Below, piece after piece: positions 1-12,066 of a DNA stretch of 64,000 nt. The notes under the pieces were generated by a model, which worked only from the letters and a program-made list of their open reading frames with translations, had not been told where the DNA came from and searched no databases. Source of the DNA: Nematostella vectensis (Eukaryota; Cnidaria; Anthozoa; Actiniaria; Edwardsiidae); contig NC_064047.1 of the NCBI RefSeq assembly GCF_932526225.1, forward strand, positions 12,844,460 through 12,908,459, read 5' to 3'. Position 1 is the stretch's first letter; the number at the start of each line of letters is the position of its first letter. The position numbers were made by a program, and so were the translations under genes.

Positions 1-249
1 TTAAAACTAATGTATTCTGATATTTGAGGCATCCCTTGTCAAACATTCCATTTATTTCTTACCCTTGGGTGCTTCCATGATTCAGATGATAGACCAAGCG
101 TGAAGGTACAAACAGTCAATGTTTGCCAATGTTGAAAATTCCATAGATTTATCTTCCCATCAAATAGCTTAATCCAAGTATCTGTTATGATCAATTCTTG
201 TTGTCATTACTAGCGTTTTATTTACAAGGACAATATTGTTTTTTTGTGT

Positions 250-1010
250 TTGGGATCGGGTATTCGTACCTAGCAGGGGCCTAATAGGGGGTGAGGATGC
301 AGTAGGTGTGATAATTAGTATGGTGATGTAGGAGGGTGGTGGAAATAGGCTTGTGAGATAGTGTAGAGTGGTTATGGTGTGTAGATTAAAGTAGTGATGA
401 GGAGGGTTATGGTGTAGATGATGGTGATAATTTTAGCATGATGAGAGGTGGTTGTGTAGGATTAGGTGAAATGTGATTAATGATTGTGTAATTGGAGTGT
501 GAGAAGTGAGAGAGAGAGGTCATGGGGTTATTAAGAAACGTGGGGGTGGTTAAGATTATGGATTATAAGATAACGAGTAAAGGTTGTTTAGAAAATGGGG
601 TATCCAAAAATAGTAAATAGAGTTGTGAATGAGGGATTATTGTGTTGAGTGGAGGAGGTAATGTAGTAGATATGGTATTATGTGGGGATTAAAACAGTTG
701 TGATCGGTTAATGGTGGCGAGTGTTTATGTTGCGTATATGTGAGAAGGTGATGTAGAAATTAGTGAAATCTGATAAATGAAGAGTGTAATTAATGTTGAA
801 TGGAAGGATATTGTGACATGAATATGTAGTGTAGGTTAAAATGTTTGTGATATGTAGGTGTGAAAAAATAGCATATAAGTAAAGATTTTTTTTTTTATTC
901 ATTGTTAAGAGAAAATGTAGTTAGCAGTAACTGAGGTGCGTATAGTGAGGGTGGAGGTATGCATCTAATGGGGTATCTAGTTGCGGTATGATTGGCAGGT
1001 GAAATTAAAA
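250..1010. other. C-depleted, G/T/A-rich non-coding stretch
   Basis: The plus strand is almost without C for about 750 bp and consists of irregular GTG, GAT and TAG runs. Just downstream (about 1130-1700) the composition flips to C-rich and G-poor, where a Penelope-like fragment is read. No convincing gene, splice site or clean tandem period is visible. Short open frames on the minus strand (for example 708-902) are low-complexity and not gene-like. It may be decayed retroelement sequence in inverted orientation, but that is only a compositional guess. Positions 1-250 show nothing recognisable. Confidence 0.4.
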
Positions 1011-1235
1011 AATAATAGAGGTAGAATGAGTGTTGCGAAAATGCTGATAACAAAATAAAAGCGCTGTTATACGATGAAAGGAAACAATGGTGAAAATGGC
1101 TAGCACTGTGTGTAGAATCGGTAAAGTGAGGTAAAGTGAGGGCACAGCCCTAGCCACCAACCTCATAACACACCGCACCCCCACACCCCCACCACACCAC
1201 ACTGCACCCCCTGCCACTACACCTCATCGCCCAGC

Positions 1236-1706
1236 TCTCCTACCCACACCAATGACTACATACTACATACAACCCACATACAACTCAACGACACCAATTA
1301 TTATTCTGCCGTCTCCCATGACCACATACTCTCACAAGACATTACCCTGTACATCCATCAATTGTTTCAAGACAACATTATCGATGAGCACACTCATGAT
1401 TTCCTACTCCCCCACACACCCCTGTTCTACATGTTACCCAAAATTCACAAACCCAACACCCCTGGCCGCCCAATCATTTCAGGCTGCCAATCGTCCACCG
1501 AAAAACTCTCCATCTTTCTTGACCACTACCTCAAGAAATTTGTACCCCACATCCCGTCCTACATCAAGGATACCACACACTTCCTACAAACAGTCCTCTC
1601 CCTCCCCACATCACTACCAGACACATGTTTTCTTGTCACAATTGATGTCACCTCACTCTGCACCAACATCCCACATGAGGTGTTTGGGGTTGCAAACTTC
1701 ACATGA
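1236..1706 (+). mobile_element. Penelope-like retroelement, reverse transcriptase fragment
   Basis: One frame (codons starting at 1251 and every third base after) reads as the N-terminal part of a Penelope-like reverse transcriptase. The block around FYMLPKIHKPNTPGRPIISG is followed by STEKLS, SYIKDTTHFL and then DVTSLCTNIPHE, which corresponds to the family's conserved DVTSLYTNIPH motif. A stop follows at about 1704. The catalytic YxDD region, the rest of the palm and the GIY-YIG endonuclease are absent, so this is a dead, truncated fragment lying about 260 bp upstream of the TRIM-TLDc start codon. The family call is firm; the exact left edge is not. Confidence 0.8.
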
Positions 1707-1773
1707 GAAATGCAATTTTTATTATCGTATAACAGTTATTTTAGGAGTATCGCCCTGTCTCTGCTTTGTGGTT

Positions 1774-1980
1774 ATTAAAATGAGTAGAAAACAAATAACT
1801 CATTTTCTTATGCTCTAATTGTTTTGTGTGGAAATGGCAACATCCGCCAGCGAAAATAAAGAAATAAGAGAATAAAAGATATATTGTTTGTGTTTGTACT
1901 GCTGATATGAGTAGCAATGGAATAACCATTCTCTTATGCTCTTCTAGTTTTTTCTTGAAGAAATGGCAACATCCGCCAGC
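1774..1980 (+). repeat. 129-bp-offset duplication spanning the TRIM-TLDc start codon
   Basis: Positions 1774-1851 and 1903-1980 are diverged direct copies. Both contain the TCTTATGCTCT stretch and both end with ATGGCAACATCCGCCAGC. The downstream copy carries the true start codon (1963). The upstream copy has an ATG at 1834 followed by the same six codons (MATSAS) but reaches a stop after a few more codons. If transcribed, the upstream copy would be a short uORF. Confidence 0.8.
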
Positions 1981-4900
1981 AGGCGCCTCGAGGATGAGGT
2001 GACGTGCTCTATGTGTAAAGAGCACTTCAACGATCCTAGAGTGCTCCCTTGCTTGCACTCATTTTGTCGGCACTGCCTGGAAGAGCTGGCAGTGCACTCT
2101 GAAGGGAGAGGAAAACTTGTGTGCCCCCTCTGTAAGGCGGAATTCCAGGTAATCTGTCATATCAGAAATACATCCATTACTTAATGAGACCTGGAACAAC
2201 TTTGTGTGACAAATGTTTTGCTTTACCGAAGAAATGGATTCAACGACATTTCGAAAGAGAAAAGCGAAATTGAATTCTTCTCACAAGAAATTTGGCTCCA
2301 TTTTTTTTAACACTTTATGAGTATTAAACTGTTTAAAGATAAAAAAAAATGATTATTATATTAACACAATGCAATCTAAGATACATCCCAGCGTAGCTAT
2401 GTTCTAAAGCCCTCCCTCCCCTGAAGTCATATGCAAACTCCATTATAACTATATTTTACTGATTATTGTTCTAGATTTCCCAAGCAGATGTTCCGAGTTT
2501 GAAGGTGAATTTCATGATCAACAGTATTCTCTCTGTTCTATTGTTGACATCTGACGACTCCAAGAAGAAACCAGTTTGTGAATCGTGTGATAGTGGTGAG
2601 CCTGCCCAAGGGAGATGTAACGAGTGCGATCACTTTGTCTGTGAGCGGTGCATCTCGACTCATAAGAGATTTCGACCAGTGCAACACCACACTATCCTCA
2701 GTCTTGATGAGATCAAAAGCGGAAAGTTACTTGCAATGAGCAAGGCTTCCTTCTGTACCAAACATAAGGGTAAAAAGCTGAAACTGTTTTGCGAATCTTG
2801 TAAGGAAGTAATTTGCCGGTACTGTACTGTTGTTGATCATAAAAATCATAATTACCTTTTCACAAGTGGTGTTATCGCTCGAGAGAAAGAAGAAATATTG
2901 GGAAGAGCAAAAAAAGTTGCATCAAAACTCACCGATATTGAACAGGCGATGGCATTGGTAGAAGAGGCTCAACAACATCTCGAGGAAAATAAACGTGCGA
3001 CCAGAAGGGATCTGGATGCGTTCATTGATAAGCAGATAGGTGCTCTTGAGAAGATGCGATCTGATATTAGAGGGGAGATTGAGTCAGCTTGTCAAAAGCA
3101 AGAGAAGCAGCTTACTGCCCAGAGAGAGAATTTATCCATGAGACTTGCAAGTGCTCGTAGCAGTTTGGAGTTTGCTGAGAGAATGTGCAGAGATGCAAAT
3201 GATGTGGATGTCTTGTCCATCAGGAATGAAGTGCTATCCCAGCTATCGAGTCTTGCAGAGAAACCCGTGGATCAGCCTTGTATGGAGGATGGAGTTCGTC
3301 TTGTAGTGGATGAGGAGTATTGGGGTTCTTTGACAAAGAAGATCTCAGTTGAGCGTGCAGGTAAATTATCTAATACAGTTGTGTCCTGATTATAAATAAC
3401 TGTAATCCTCTGCTATCAAACCTCACAAAGAAAACTTATTTCCACGTTGACTGCTTTTTTCTACCCCAGTAATTCGATGCCTTATCTCATGATAATGTAA
3501 AAAGTAATTTTTGTTCTTCCATTCATGTAGGTTTTCTAAGTGTGTATACCCCGTATGTATTATTCCTATTTATTATGTTATGGGCAGCCACCGAAGGGAG
3601 CAAAGCCGCAGTTCTAATCTAAATATAATTGAGCACGATTGAGCTCAATTCGTGAGCAAGGGGCATTTCGCGACGAGTAGAATACATAAAAGCATACCAT
3701 AAATCACAAGTCTTTGTTTATAATATTTCTTGATAAAAAGCAATTCAGTTGTAGATCTTTTGCTGAATGGTAGTTCTACAAGCAAAAGGTGGTTACGGGT
3801 TAGGTTTATTCGTAAGAATAATAGTGATCAAGTCCAGCATTGGTGACATTTCGATGATTGTCCTATGTCTACATTTTTTTCAGGAGGGGATTTCGATCCT
3901 TTCTGTAATTGACAGAGCTATGCCTTTTACAAAAATTCAATCTTGATGATAGAACTTTGGGCCCAGAATACTCTAGGAATCTTGAATATGAGGCAGGAGT
4001 TTGAGCGACCACACAACAACATGCAGAGACAATCTGTACTAACCTTTTGGGTGACACACATATACACTGACTTTATTTGTTTGAGACATGATGAGGATAA
4101 GAAATTTTGCCTTCTTGATAAAAAGAGTATTGGTTACTTATCTGGTGATGGTGTAATTTTCGGCGAAGGGATTTTGATCCTTTCTGTAATTGACAGAGAG
4201 TGTCTTTTTACACAAATCCAATCTTGATGGTGGAACTTTGGGCCCAGAATACTCTAGGAATCTTGATTTGGGGCAGGACTTTGTACGACCACACAACAAC
4301 AGCAGCAACAATTTGTACTAACCCTTTGGGTGACACACATATACACTGACTTTATTTGTTTGAGACATGATGAGGATAAGGAATTGTGCCTTCTTGATAA
4401 AAAGAGTATTGGTTACTTATCTGGTGATAGTGTACTGTAACTCCGTTTGTAGGTCTTGAGCAGTCCGCCATCCTCAGCGGCAAAGGTCCAGAGTACCTCC
4501 GAGATCTCTTGGGAATCCTGAAGCCCGTGCAGCAAAGTCCCAAGAGTCGCTGGGTCAGATGTTTCTCAGCAAAGAGAGATGGCTGGGCTGCCAGGACCTT
4601 CCATGAAAAATGCAATGGCAAAGCGCCGAACATCGTACTCGTAAGCGTTGGAGGAAGATACGTGTTTGGTGGCTACTCTGACGTAGCGTGGACAAGTGAG
4701 TACACTAATGAATACGAGAAGGGTCGTAGCAGGGTGTGAGGGTCGAGATGTCCGATCATGTTTGTAAAAAGAAACCATTTAACCTATTTTTGTTCATTAC
4801 CATGAACTTTTAACTTAAGACTTGCAGTACGTTTTCCTAAGCCACCTTCCACCCAATATGTATTACGTCATATGATAAAAGGATTGGATAGACAAATATA

Positions 4901-7900
4901 GATATAGTTTGTTAGCAGCTACCATGGTATTACATGAGGTGAGCTCGTTAATTTTGCTATTTGGTGCAGGAAAATGTTTTTACATAATTACAAGATTTTT
5001 CCTTGGACAACCCTTAAAGTAGGTGTTACTAAAATCGAGAAATTAAACAGAAACTCTGAATATCTTAGCGCAATTACATTCCTACTACTTCTGTTATTTA
5101 TTTCGTGTTACATCGCAATACTGTAATTCAGATGCTTCCGAAAGCAGTTTCGTGTCTACATCGCAATACTGTAACTCAGATTCTTCAGAAAGCAGTTTCG
5201 TGTCTACATCGCAATACTGTAATTCAGATTCTTCAGAAAGCAGTTTCGTGTCTACATCGCAATACTGTAATTCAGATTCTTCCAAAAGCAGTTTCGTGTC
5301 TACATCGCAATACTGTAATTCAGATTCTTCCGAAAGCAGTTTCGTGTCTACATCGCAATACTGTAATTCAGATTCTTCCAAAAGCAGTTTCGTGTCTACA
5401 TCGCAATACTGTAATTCAGATTCTTCCAAAAGCAGCTTCGTGTCTACATCGCAATACTGTAATTCAGATTCTTCCGAAAGCAGTTTTATGTCTACATCGC
5501 AATACTGTAACTCAGATTCTTCCGGAAGCAGTTTTATGTCTGAGTATCCAGAGTGAAGCCGGCAGAAGGAAGATCTTAGGACCCAAGTTTATTTTTCTTT
5601 CGATAATCTTTCTAATAATCGTTTCATAATTTATCGTGTTTGGGGACAAACACAAGGTTGACAAGGGAGGTATGTTATAGGACGGTTTTTCATATTTTTA
5701 TGGTTATAGATTATTGTCGTCTAGTATTTTATTTTTATTTATCTTTCAAGGATAATTTAGATTTTGTTCACAATTGATGGTTTTCTTAGTCTAGATTTTA
5801 GCACGCCCGTGGACCCTCCGCTTCGATGACCTTTTGGTGCGTCTAAATCCAGGGAGTGTACAGTTTCTTATACGTGGCGAAATCTCAGGTTTCTTTTTGT
5901 TTTGGAAATTTTGTTTGAACAGTTAAATTCTTTCTAAATTGTATGCCACCATCCTCACCCCTTGGTTTAGACATCTATACTTGTATCGTTATTTCAATTA
6001 GGGGAAACTGTTGTAGACACGCGCTCTTTCAGCATGCGCAGTTAAGTTTTAAAAGTTGCTTAATCATTAGTGTTATTTTAGAGTTACTTTGACTTCATAG
6101 ATTATTCTGTAAATACGCAGGGACGAGAAACCAACTCTGTGATTTCCCACGCCCTCACGCTTTTGTCTGATTGGTTCGTTTTGCCAAATTTTCTCCGTTT
6201 CCCCTTGAATTGTTTTACATTCAAGATTGTTTTACATATTTCCATTCATGTGGGACCACTACATGGGTATCTGTCTGGTCCAAGGGTATAAATATAGCGA
6301 GCCTAATTCTGTACTTATGCTGCTGCTGTGGCCAAACATTTGGAAAGCATTGAAAAACACCAGCCTTGCCTTCGTCTTCATCTCCGTCTTAAGAAGCGCT
6401 CCGCTAATCCATTCAAGATGAAATGCAATACTCAAAAAATGATTTTTCAATAATTTGTCTATAGACTTATATTTGTCTCCGGATTACAAAAATGTGTTTC
6501 TTTTTAAAATCGAACAAATAATAAATATTTTATGAATTTTTCCTTAATTTTCTCGGCTTGACCCCGAAAAACACTACAAAATTTGAACCAAGTATCGCTA
6601 CCTGCAGCGCGAAAAATAAACAGCGCAGAAACACAACAACACCACAGGAGGCAACCAGGATATATGCTCTCAATATTATTTTAATCTCGGCTTAATCCAG
6701 TTAAAATAGAATATTTGACAGATTTTCTCAAATATAGCCTCGCATCCATCATTTTGAACGATCGTTAAACCGACAAATTGAGGCCTTAAAAGTCGCATCT
6801 GGTACATTGCTCTATCAAAAATGGTCATTTTTCCTGAAAAGATAGTCACTTACTTGCCTAGAATCTGAAATAAAATTTTGGGGATAATAAAATCCGGAGC
6901 GCTGAGAGCGCCAAGAAGATACAACACTTCACATGTATTTGACCTTTCAACTTGGGCTAACTATGACACCAACTGCTGAATTCGCAGGGAAATTTGGCTT
7001 TTGCAGAAGCTCCCTCATCGATACAACGCTGAAAACAAATTTGAGGACCAATAAATATGTGTGTTATTACTTGCATTCTTCGTTGTGCGAGATGATTAAA
7101 AAAACACGTATTTGAGTAATTATTTGAATGGATTATAACTAGTCTTGCGTAATCTTTGTGTCCAAAGAATTCGTAACATAAATCAAAATAACAAGCTGAG
7201 TGGTTTTAAATTTTCCTCACCTCAGCTTGGGAAAGTTCTTGATAGGCATCGTTTTTTATCAATGCTTGTTCCTCTACAAACGCATAAAAACGGCTTGTGA
7301 TCTCGGAATGTTTTTCATGGTGCTTCCACGTGACCGGCAGTGCACACAGGAATCCCAAAGTTTCTCTAACACAATGCAAAAAAAAGAGAGAAAAGAGAAA
7401 TAGCAACCAATCAAAAAATCTGATTCCTTATTTTGGAATAGAATAAAATAAATAATGTCCAACTGTAAGGATTGTTTGAAATTGTAAGCCACTGAAGTTA
7501 TCGGATGATGGATTTTATTCGTGTGAAATTGACATGTGGCAATAAACAGATAGTTTTTTTATTCCAGTACCAGGTACCAGGTACGTTCTATGAGTTTTTA
7601 TACAGTGGTTTCTTCTTGCTGTCCGTTTTGCACAGTTTTAATGAATATGGCTTTTTGCTCATACTCTCAGTTCGTAGGCGGGGCGTGTTTCGCTAGTCAA
7701 GACAACCCTGATATAGTGCAGTGCGTGAATATCACAAACTGCACTCAAGATATCAAGAAGCATCTCCGTTTTATCGCTAAATTACGAAGCAAAGCTGCTT
7801 CTGGCCAGTGCAGGTAAAACAATTTTAACATTGACGCTCATGAATAACCACTTTTTATAACATACAGTTTGATTTGCTGTCCAAACAAAGCTCCCTATCT

Positions 7901-10900
7901 GCCCAAGCCACCGCAATGCACATGGCGCATCAGATGGCGCAGTAATCGTAAAAACTGCTGCTGCCTAGTATTTTGGCCAGTCACCGGAGCCGCGCTAAGC
8001 GGAAAGTGGGATATCCGTGGACAGCGCAAGATCCAGATATCCCGTGGACAGCGCCAGATCCAGATTTTCCTGTTTACAGCGCCAGAGCCAGATCCCCCCG
8101 TGGACAGCGCCAGAGCGAAAATCTCCGAACCATACCCCCCGTGGATAGCTCCCGAACCATATCCCCCCGTGGATAGCGCCAAAGCCGGTCCCCCATGGAC
8201 AGCCCCAGAGCAAGATCCCCCCGTGGATGGCGCCTGATCAAGATTTCCTTGTTGACAGAGCCAGAGCCAGATACCACGGTGGACAGCGCCAGAGCAAGAT
8301 CCCCCCGTGGACAGCGCCAGAGCAAGATCGCGCAGTGGGCAGCGGCACAGCAAGAAACCCCCATGGACAGCGCCAGAGAAAGACCCCCCCCCCCCCCCCC
8401 GTGGACAGCGCCAGAGCAAGATCGCGCCGTGGGCAGCGGCACAGCAAGAAACCCCCGTGGACAGCGCCAGAGCCAGATCTCCCCCGTGGTACAGCGCCAG
8501 AGCAAGAAACCCCCGTGGACAGCGCCAGAGCAAGACCCCCCGTGGACAGCGCCAGAGCAAGATCCCCCCGTGGACAGCGCCAGAACCAGATTTCCTTATT
8601 GACAAAGGCAGAGCCAGATATCACGGTTGACAGAGCCAGAACCAGATACCCAATGGACAGCGCAAAAGCCAGATCCCCAGGTGGACAGCACCAGAGCCAA
8701 ATCCCCACGTGGACAGCGCCACAGCAAGAAACCCCCGTGGAGAGCGCCAGAGCAAGATCCCCACGTGGACAGTGCCAGAGCAAGATCCCCCCGTGGACAG
8801 CGCCAAAACCAGATTTCCTTATCGACAGAGCTAAAGCCAGATATCACGGTGGGAAGCGCTAGAGCCAGATACCCCGTGGACAGCGCAAAAGCCAGATCCC
8901 CCCATAGAGCGCTGGATTCTTCCATGTAGATCTGATTGTGTACTGTACAGAATAATTTCCTCTGTGACATATACATTAATTTTTGGGGCTTTCAAACTAT
9001 TGTGATATTTTGTGTCCGTTTTTAGAAAATTCCTTGCTATCAGTTTTTGTTAATATATTTCGGATACTTCGGATACAATTTCACAGCAATGACTAAACAA
9101 TAACGGACATTGATAAAAAAAACGATGCCTATCAAGTGCTTTCCCAAGCTGAATGCCACGAATTGTTTGGACACAGACATTACCTGGACAGCAAATCAAA
9201 CTGTAGGTTTTAAAAAGTGGTTATTCATAGTGCGTCAATGTTAAAAATGTTTTACCTGCACCGGCCAGAACCAGCTTTGGTGAATCTCTCACCCCTAAGG
9301 AACGGAGATGCTTCTTGGTGTCTTGTGTGCAGTTTGTGATTTTCAGGCACCGCACTATACCAGGGTTGTCTTGACTAGCGCAACACTCCCCGCCTACGAA
9401 CTGAGAGTATGAGCAAAAAGCCATATTCTCACTAAAACTGTGCAAAACGGACAGCAAGAAGAAACCAGTGTATAAACACTCATAGAACGTACCTGGTACT
9501 GGTATGAAAAACTTCTGTTTATTAACAACTTTCAATTTCAAACAAGATGTGTAACTTCCGCTCCGCATTGAAATAAAATCCATCATTCGATAACTTCGAT
9601 GGCTTACAATTTCAAGCAATCCTTACGGTTGGACATTATTTATTTTATTCTATTCCAAAATAAGGAATCAGATTTTTTTGATGAGGGGCTCTATCTGTTT
9701 TCTCTCTTTTTTTGCATTGTGTTTGAGAAACTTTGGGACTCCTGTGTGCACTGCCGGTCACGTGGAAGCACCATGAAAAACATTCCGAGATCGCAAGCCG
9801 AAGCGAGTTAAAAGGGATTTTATTCGTTTGTAGAGGAACAAGCATTGATAAAAAAACGATGCCTATCAAGTACTTTCCCAAGCTGAGGTGAGGAAAATTC
9901 GATACCACTTAATTTGTTGTTTTTATCTATGTTACGAATTGTTTGGACACAAACATTACGCAAGACTAGTTATAATCTATTCAAATACGCATTCAAATAC
10001 GTGTTTTGCCTAAATCATCTCGCACAACGAAGAATGCAAGTGATAACACACATATTTATTGGTCCTCAAATTTGTTTTCAGCGTTCACCTCTGCCGAATG
10101 GACGATGACAGAGTGCCTAAGCAGCTGTTATTTTCGGAGCTAGAACACGGGTCTCGCCCAGTTGGTCGTCCTAAACTAAGATTCAAGGACACTTTGAAAA
10201 AAGACCTCAAAATTGGATGCGTCCTTGAAGTGTGGAACTATCATGTACATAATAGAAAGGAATGGAGGGCGATCACAAATAACATCTGCACGTCATACGA
10301 CAAAAGAAGATATGAAACATATTTAAAACAAAGGGAAGCTCGCCGTAAAAGGGCGGAGAACAGTTAAATACAAACTGTGTTATACCCGTTCGCGGGTGCA
10401 GGCGCTTATATATATATATGTTGTTTCGAGGTGGGAGCGTCGGCAAAAGCCAAATTTCCCTGCCAATTCAGATGTTGGTGTCACAGTTAGCCTAAGTTTG
10501 AAAGGTCAATAACCTGTGAAGTTTGGTATCTTCTTGGGGCTCTCAGCGCTCCGGATTTTATTATCCCCAAAATTTTATTTCTGATTCTAGGCAAGTAAGT
10601 GACTGTCTTTTCAGAAAAAATGACCATTTTTGATAGAGCAATGTACCAGATGCGACTTTTAAGGCCTCAATTTGTCGGTTTGACGATCGTGCAAAATGAT
10701 GGATGCGAGGCTATATTTGAGAAAATCTGTCAAATATTCTTTTTTAACTGGATTAAGCTAAGATTAAAATAATATTGAGATCACATATCCTGGTTGCCTC
10801 CTGTGGTGTTGTTGTGTTTCTGCGCTGTTTATTTTTCGCGCTGCAGGTAGCGATACTTGGTTCAAATTTTGTTGTGTTTTTCGGGGTCAAGCCGAGAAAA

Positions 10901-12066
10901 ATAAGGAAAAATCCATAAAATATTTAATATTCGTTCGATTTTAAAAAGAAACACATTTTTGTAATCAGGAGACAAATATAAGTCTATAGACAAATTATTG
11001 AAAAAACATTTTTTTGAGTATTGCATTTCATTTTGAATGGATTAACGGAGCGCTTCTTAAGGATCCCGGCTTGTGCCCCTAACATTAATTCATACAATGG
11101 GAAATAATTTTGATTATTTTTGCTTTTTATCTTATGTTAATTAATAGAATTTCGAATATTATTTTTTACCGTTGTTTTGACTGAAAATACAACTTTAAGC
11201 TCCATTGAAGGGTTGTGGGTAAGGGATCAATTGTATCTTTTTCCCATCGGCAATTCAATCACCATCCTTAGATGTATTTCACGGTAAAATAGCTTGGCAT
11301 TCACTCATCAGAGGAGATACTAGTTATTATATAAAATGTGGTAGGACTGTATTTCTATTCCTTTTGATCAACTTTTTGCAAACACGGCATCTAATAAATC
11401 TCCATGAAATCTCTAATAAGCCCCTGGCGATTATTTCTTTTTGTCTTGACAAAATCTGCTCGATTAGAGGGAGGGGCTTGTTTCAAAACCTTTTTTTCAT
11501 TTTCTGACACTAGGTATTTCGGCCCCTATAAAAGGTGTTAAAAATTAGTGCTTATTACTCGTACAAAAATAGATAAATCTAGCAAGAGTCAATTGTTCCT
11601 TTTGGAAAGATGTTTCTTCGGGGTTAGGGGTGAAGACTCAATTTCCTTGAATTTAAATAATACGAGTTCGGCACGGTTTTTGCTGTTTTTATTCTAGTTT
11701 GTATTTTAAAATAACGCATTTTGTTTTATGTTCTTCAAAGTGAGTGACCGTCAATGGCTGTCCTCCAGCAGGTCATTCTTGTTCACGCTGTGTAACAAGA
11801 ATGGCTACCGCCCTGAAAAGTTGCCATTGAGGGACCCGCCAGATGAACAGGCCATTTGTGACGACACACGTAACGGTCCGGTGTTTGGTGGTGGTAGTGA
11901 CCTGTTGATCGCTGACAACGCGGGGGGGAATAAAGAGTCCTATACGTGGTCAGACACGTACGCTCGTCCCCAGGGCGCCACATCTGATGACGAGTGTGAC
12001 GTCTTTGCTGGCGAACACACATTCACACCCGACGAAATGGAGGTGTTTCACGAGGTGGTGGACTGA
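1963..12066 (+). CDS. TRIM-like RING/B-box/coiled-coil protein with C-terminal TLDc domain
   Basis: Four exons join in frame: 1963-2148, 2475-3360, 4453-4695 and 11741-12066, giving 546 aa and a TGA stop. A C3HC4 RING lies at residues 15-57 (C15, C18, C30, H32, C35, C38, C54, C57), suggesting E3 ubiquitin ligase activity. B-box-like zinc clusters follow at about 97-134 and 152-190, then a charged coiled coil at about 195-290. Exons 3 and 4 (from about residue 358) encode a TLDc domain, recognisable by SAKRDGWAARTFHEKC, VFGGY..VAW and, across the 7 kb intron, SRSFLFTLCN and a late GPVFGGGSDL...W segment. TLDc domains occur in oxidation-resistance proteins and V-ATPase regulators. Splice phases are 0, 1, 1, and the junction codon ATG restores TLDc continuity. 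The start is the first ATG before the RING. The ubiquitination target is unknown. TRIM and TLDc calls are strong; the function of the combination is inference. Confidence 0.88.
3885..4440. repeat. Two-copy tandem duplication (period about 281 bp) in TRIM-TLDc intron 2
   Basis: The block beginning at GATCCTTTCTGTAATTGACA recurs about 281 bp later with moderate divergence, including the shared stretches GGGCCCAGAATACTC and GACACACATATACACTGACT. The second copy ends about 10-20 bp before the exon 3 acceptor at 4452. The first copy is preceded by a T-rich tract ending in CAG at 3883, but no coding sequence follows. Confidence 0.85.
5106..5545. repeat. 48-bp minisatellite, about 9 copies
   Basis: The unit contains CGTGTCTACATCGCAATACT followed by GTAATTCAGATTCTTC. 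Because 48 is divisible by three and the unit lacks stops, several frames stay open across it (for example Ser-rich STSQYCNSDSS). The array lies inside TRIM-TLDc intron 3 and has no donor or acceptor linking it to the gene, so it is not called coding. The rest of the intron up to 6387 holds nothing recognised. Confidence 0.9.
7641..7816 (+). other. Exon-like Cys-rich ORF in left arm of foldback
   Basis: The frame reads MAFCSYSQFVGG followed by C-rich sequence ending in ASGQCR, and stops at a donor-like CAG/GTAAAAC. The right arm carries the same segment on the minus strand (about 9249-9436), also ending in front of CAG/GTAAAAC, with the cysteine spacing largely kept. It could be a captured host exon or an element gene exon. 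The family is not recognised. Confidence 0.4.
7990..8930. repeat. 28-30-bp G/C-rich minisatellite in the foldback spacer
   Basis: About 30 degenerate copies of a unit containing GTGGACAGCGCCAGAGC and AAGATCCCCC, including a run of about 16 C at 8386-8401. All six frames are largely open because the unit lacks stops; those frames are repeat artefacts, not genes. Confidence 0.9.
10086..10419 (+). mobile_element. Truncated non-LTR retrotransposon 3' end inside the right foldback arm
   Basis: This segment interrupts the match between the two foldback arms and is flanked by GTT on both sides (10083-10085 and 10420-10422), a possible short target-site duplication. It reads RMDDDRVPKQLLFSELEHGS, then GRPKLRFKDTLKKDLK and a basic tail ending in a stop at 10367. 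This is the C-terminal region typical of LINE-type ORF2 proteins, found after the reverse transcriptase. It ends in a short (TA)n tail. The reverse transcriptase itself is missing (5' truncation). It inserted after the foldback formed. Confidence 0.75.

Larger units (their letters stand above)
6388..11061. mobile_element. Foldback element with 1.5 kb inverted arms, in TRIM-TLDc intron 3
   Basis: The left arm 6388-7882 and right arm 9186-11061 are inverted copies with scattered mismatches and small indels. Both outer ends begin CTTAAGAAGCGCTCCG when read inward; the inner ends match up to CTGTCC/GGACAG. Without the 334-bp LINE insertion (10086-10419) the right arm is about 1.54 kb, close to the left. 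The spacer (7883-9185) is a G/C-rich minisatellite plus a partial extra copy of inner-arm sequence (about 9107-9185 resembles 9842-9965). No transposase was recognised and no clear target-site duplication is seen at the ends. The element is non-autonomous or decayed; arm divergence argues against a simple assembly fold. Confidence 0.85.

Noticed and set aside
7895-8976. Several overlapping open frames of 100-236 codons on both strands
   Set aside because: They all run through the 28-30-bp minisatellite, which lacks stop codons in every frame; composition is purely repetitive.
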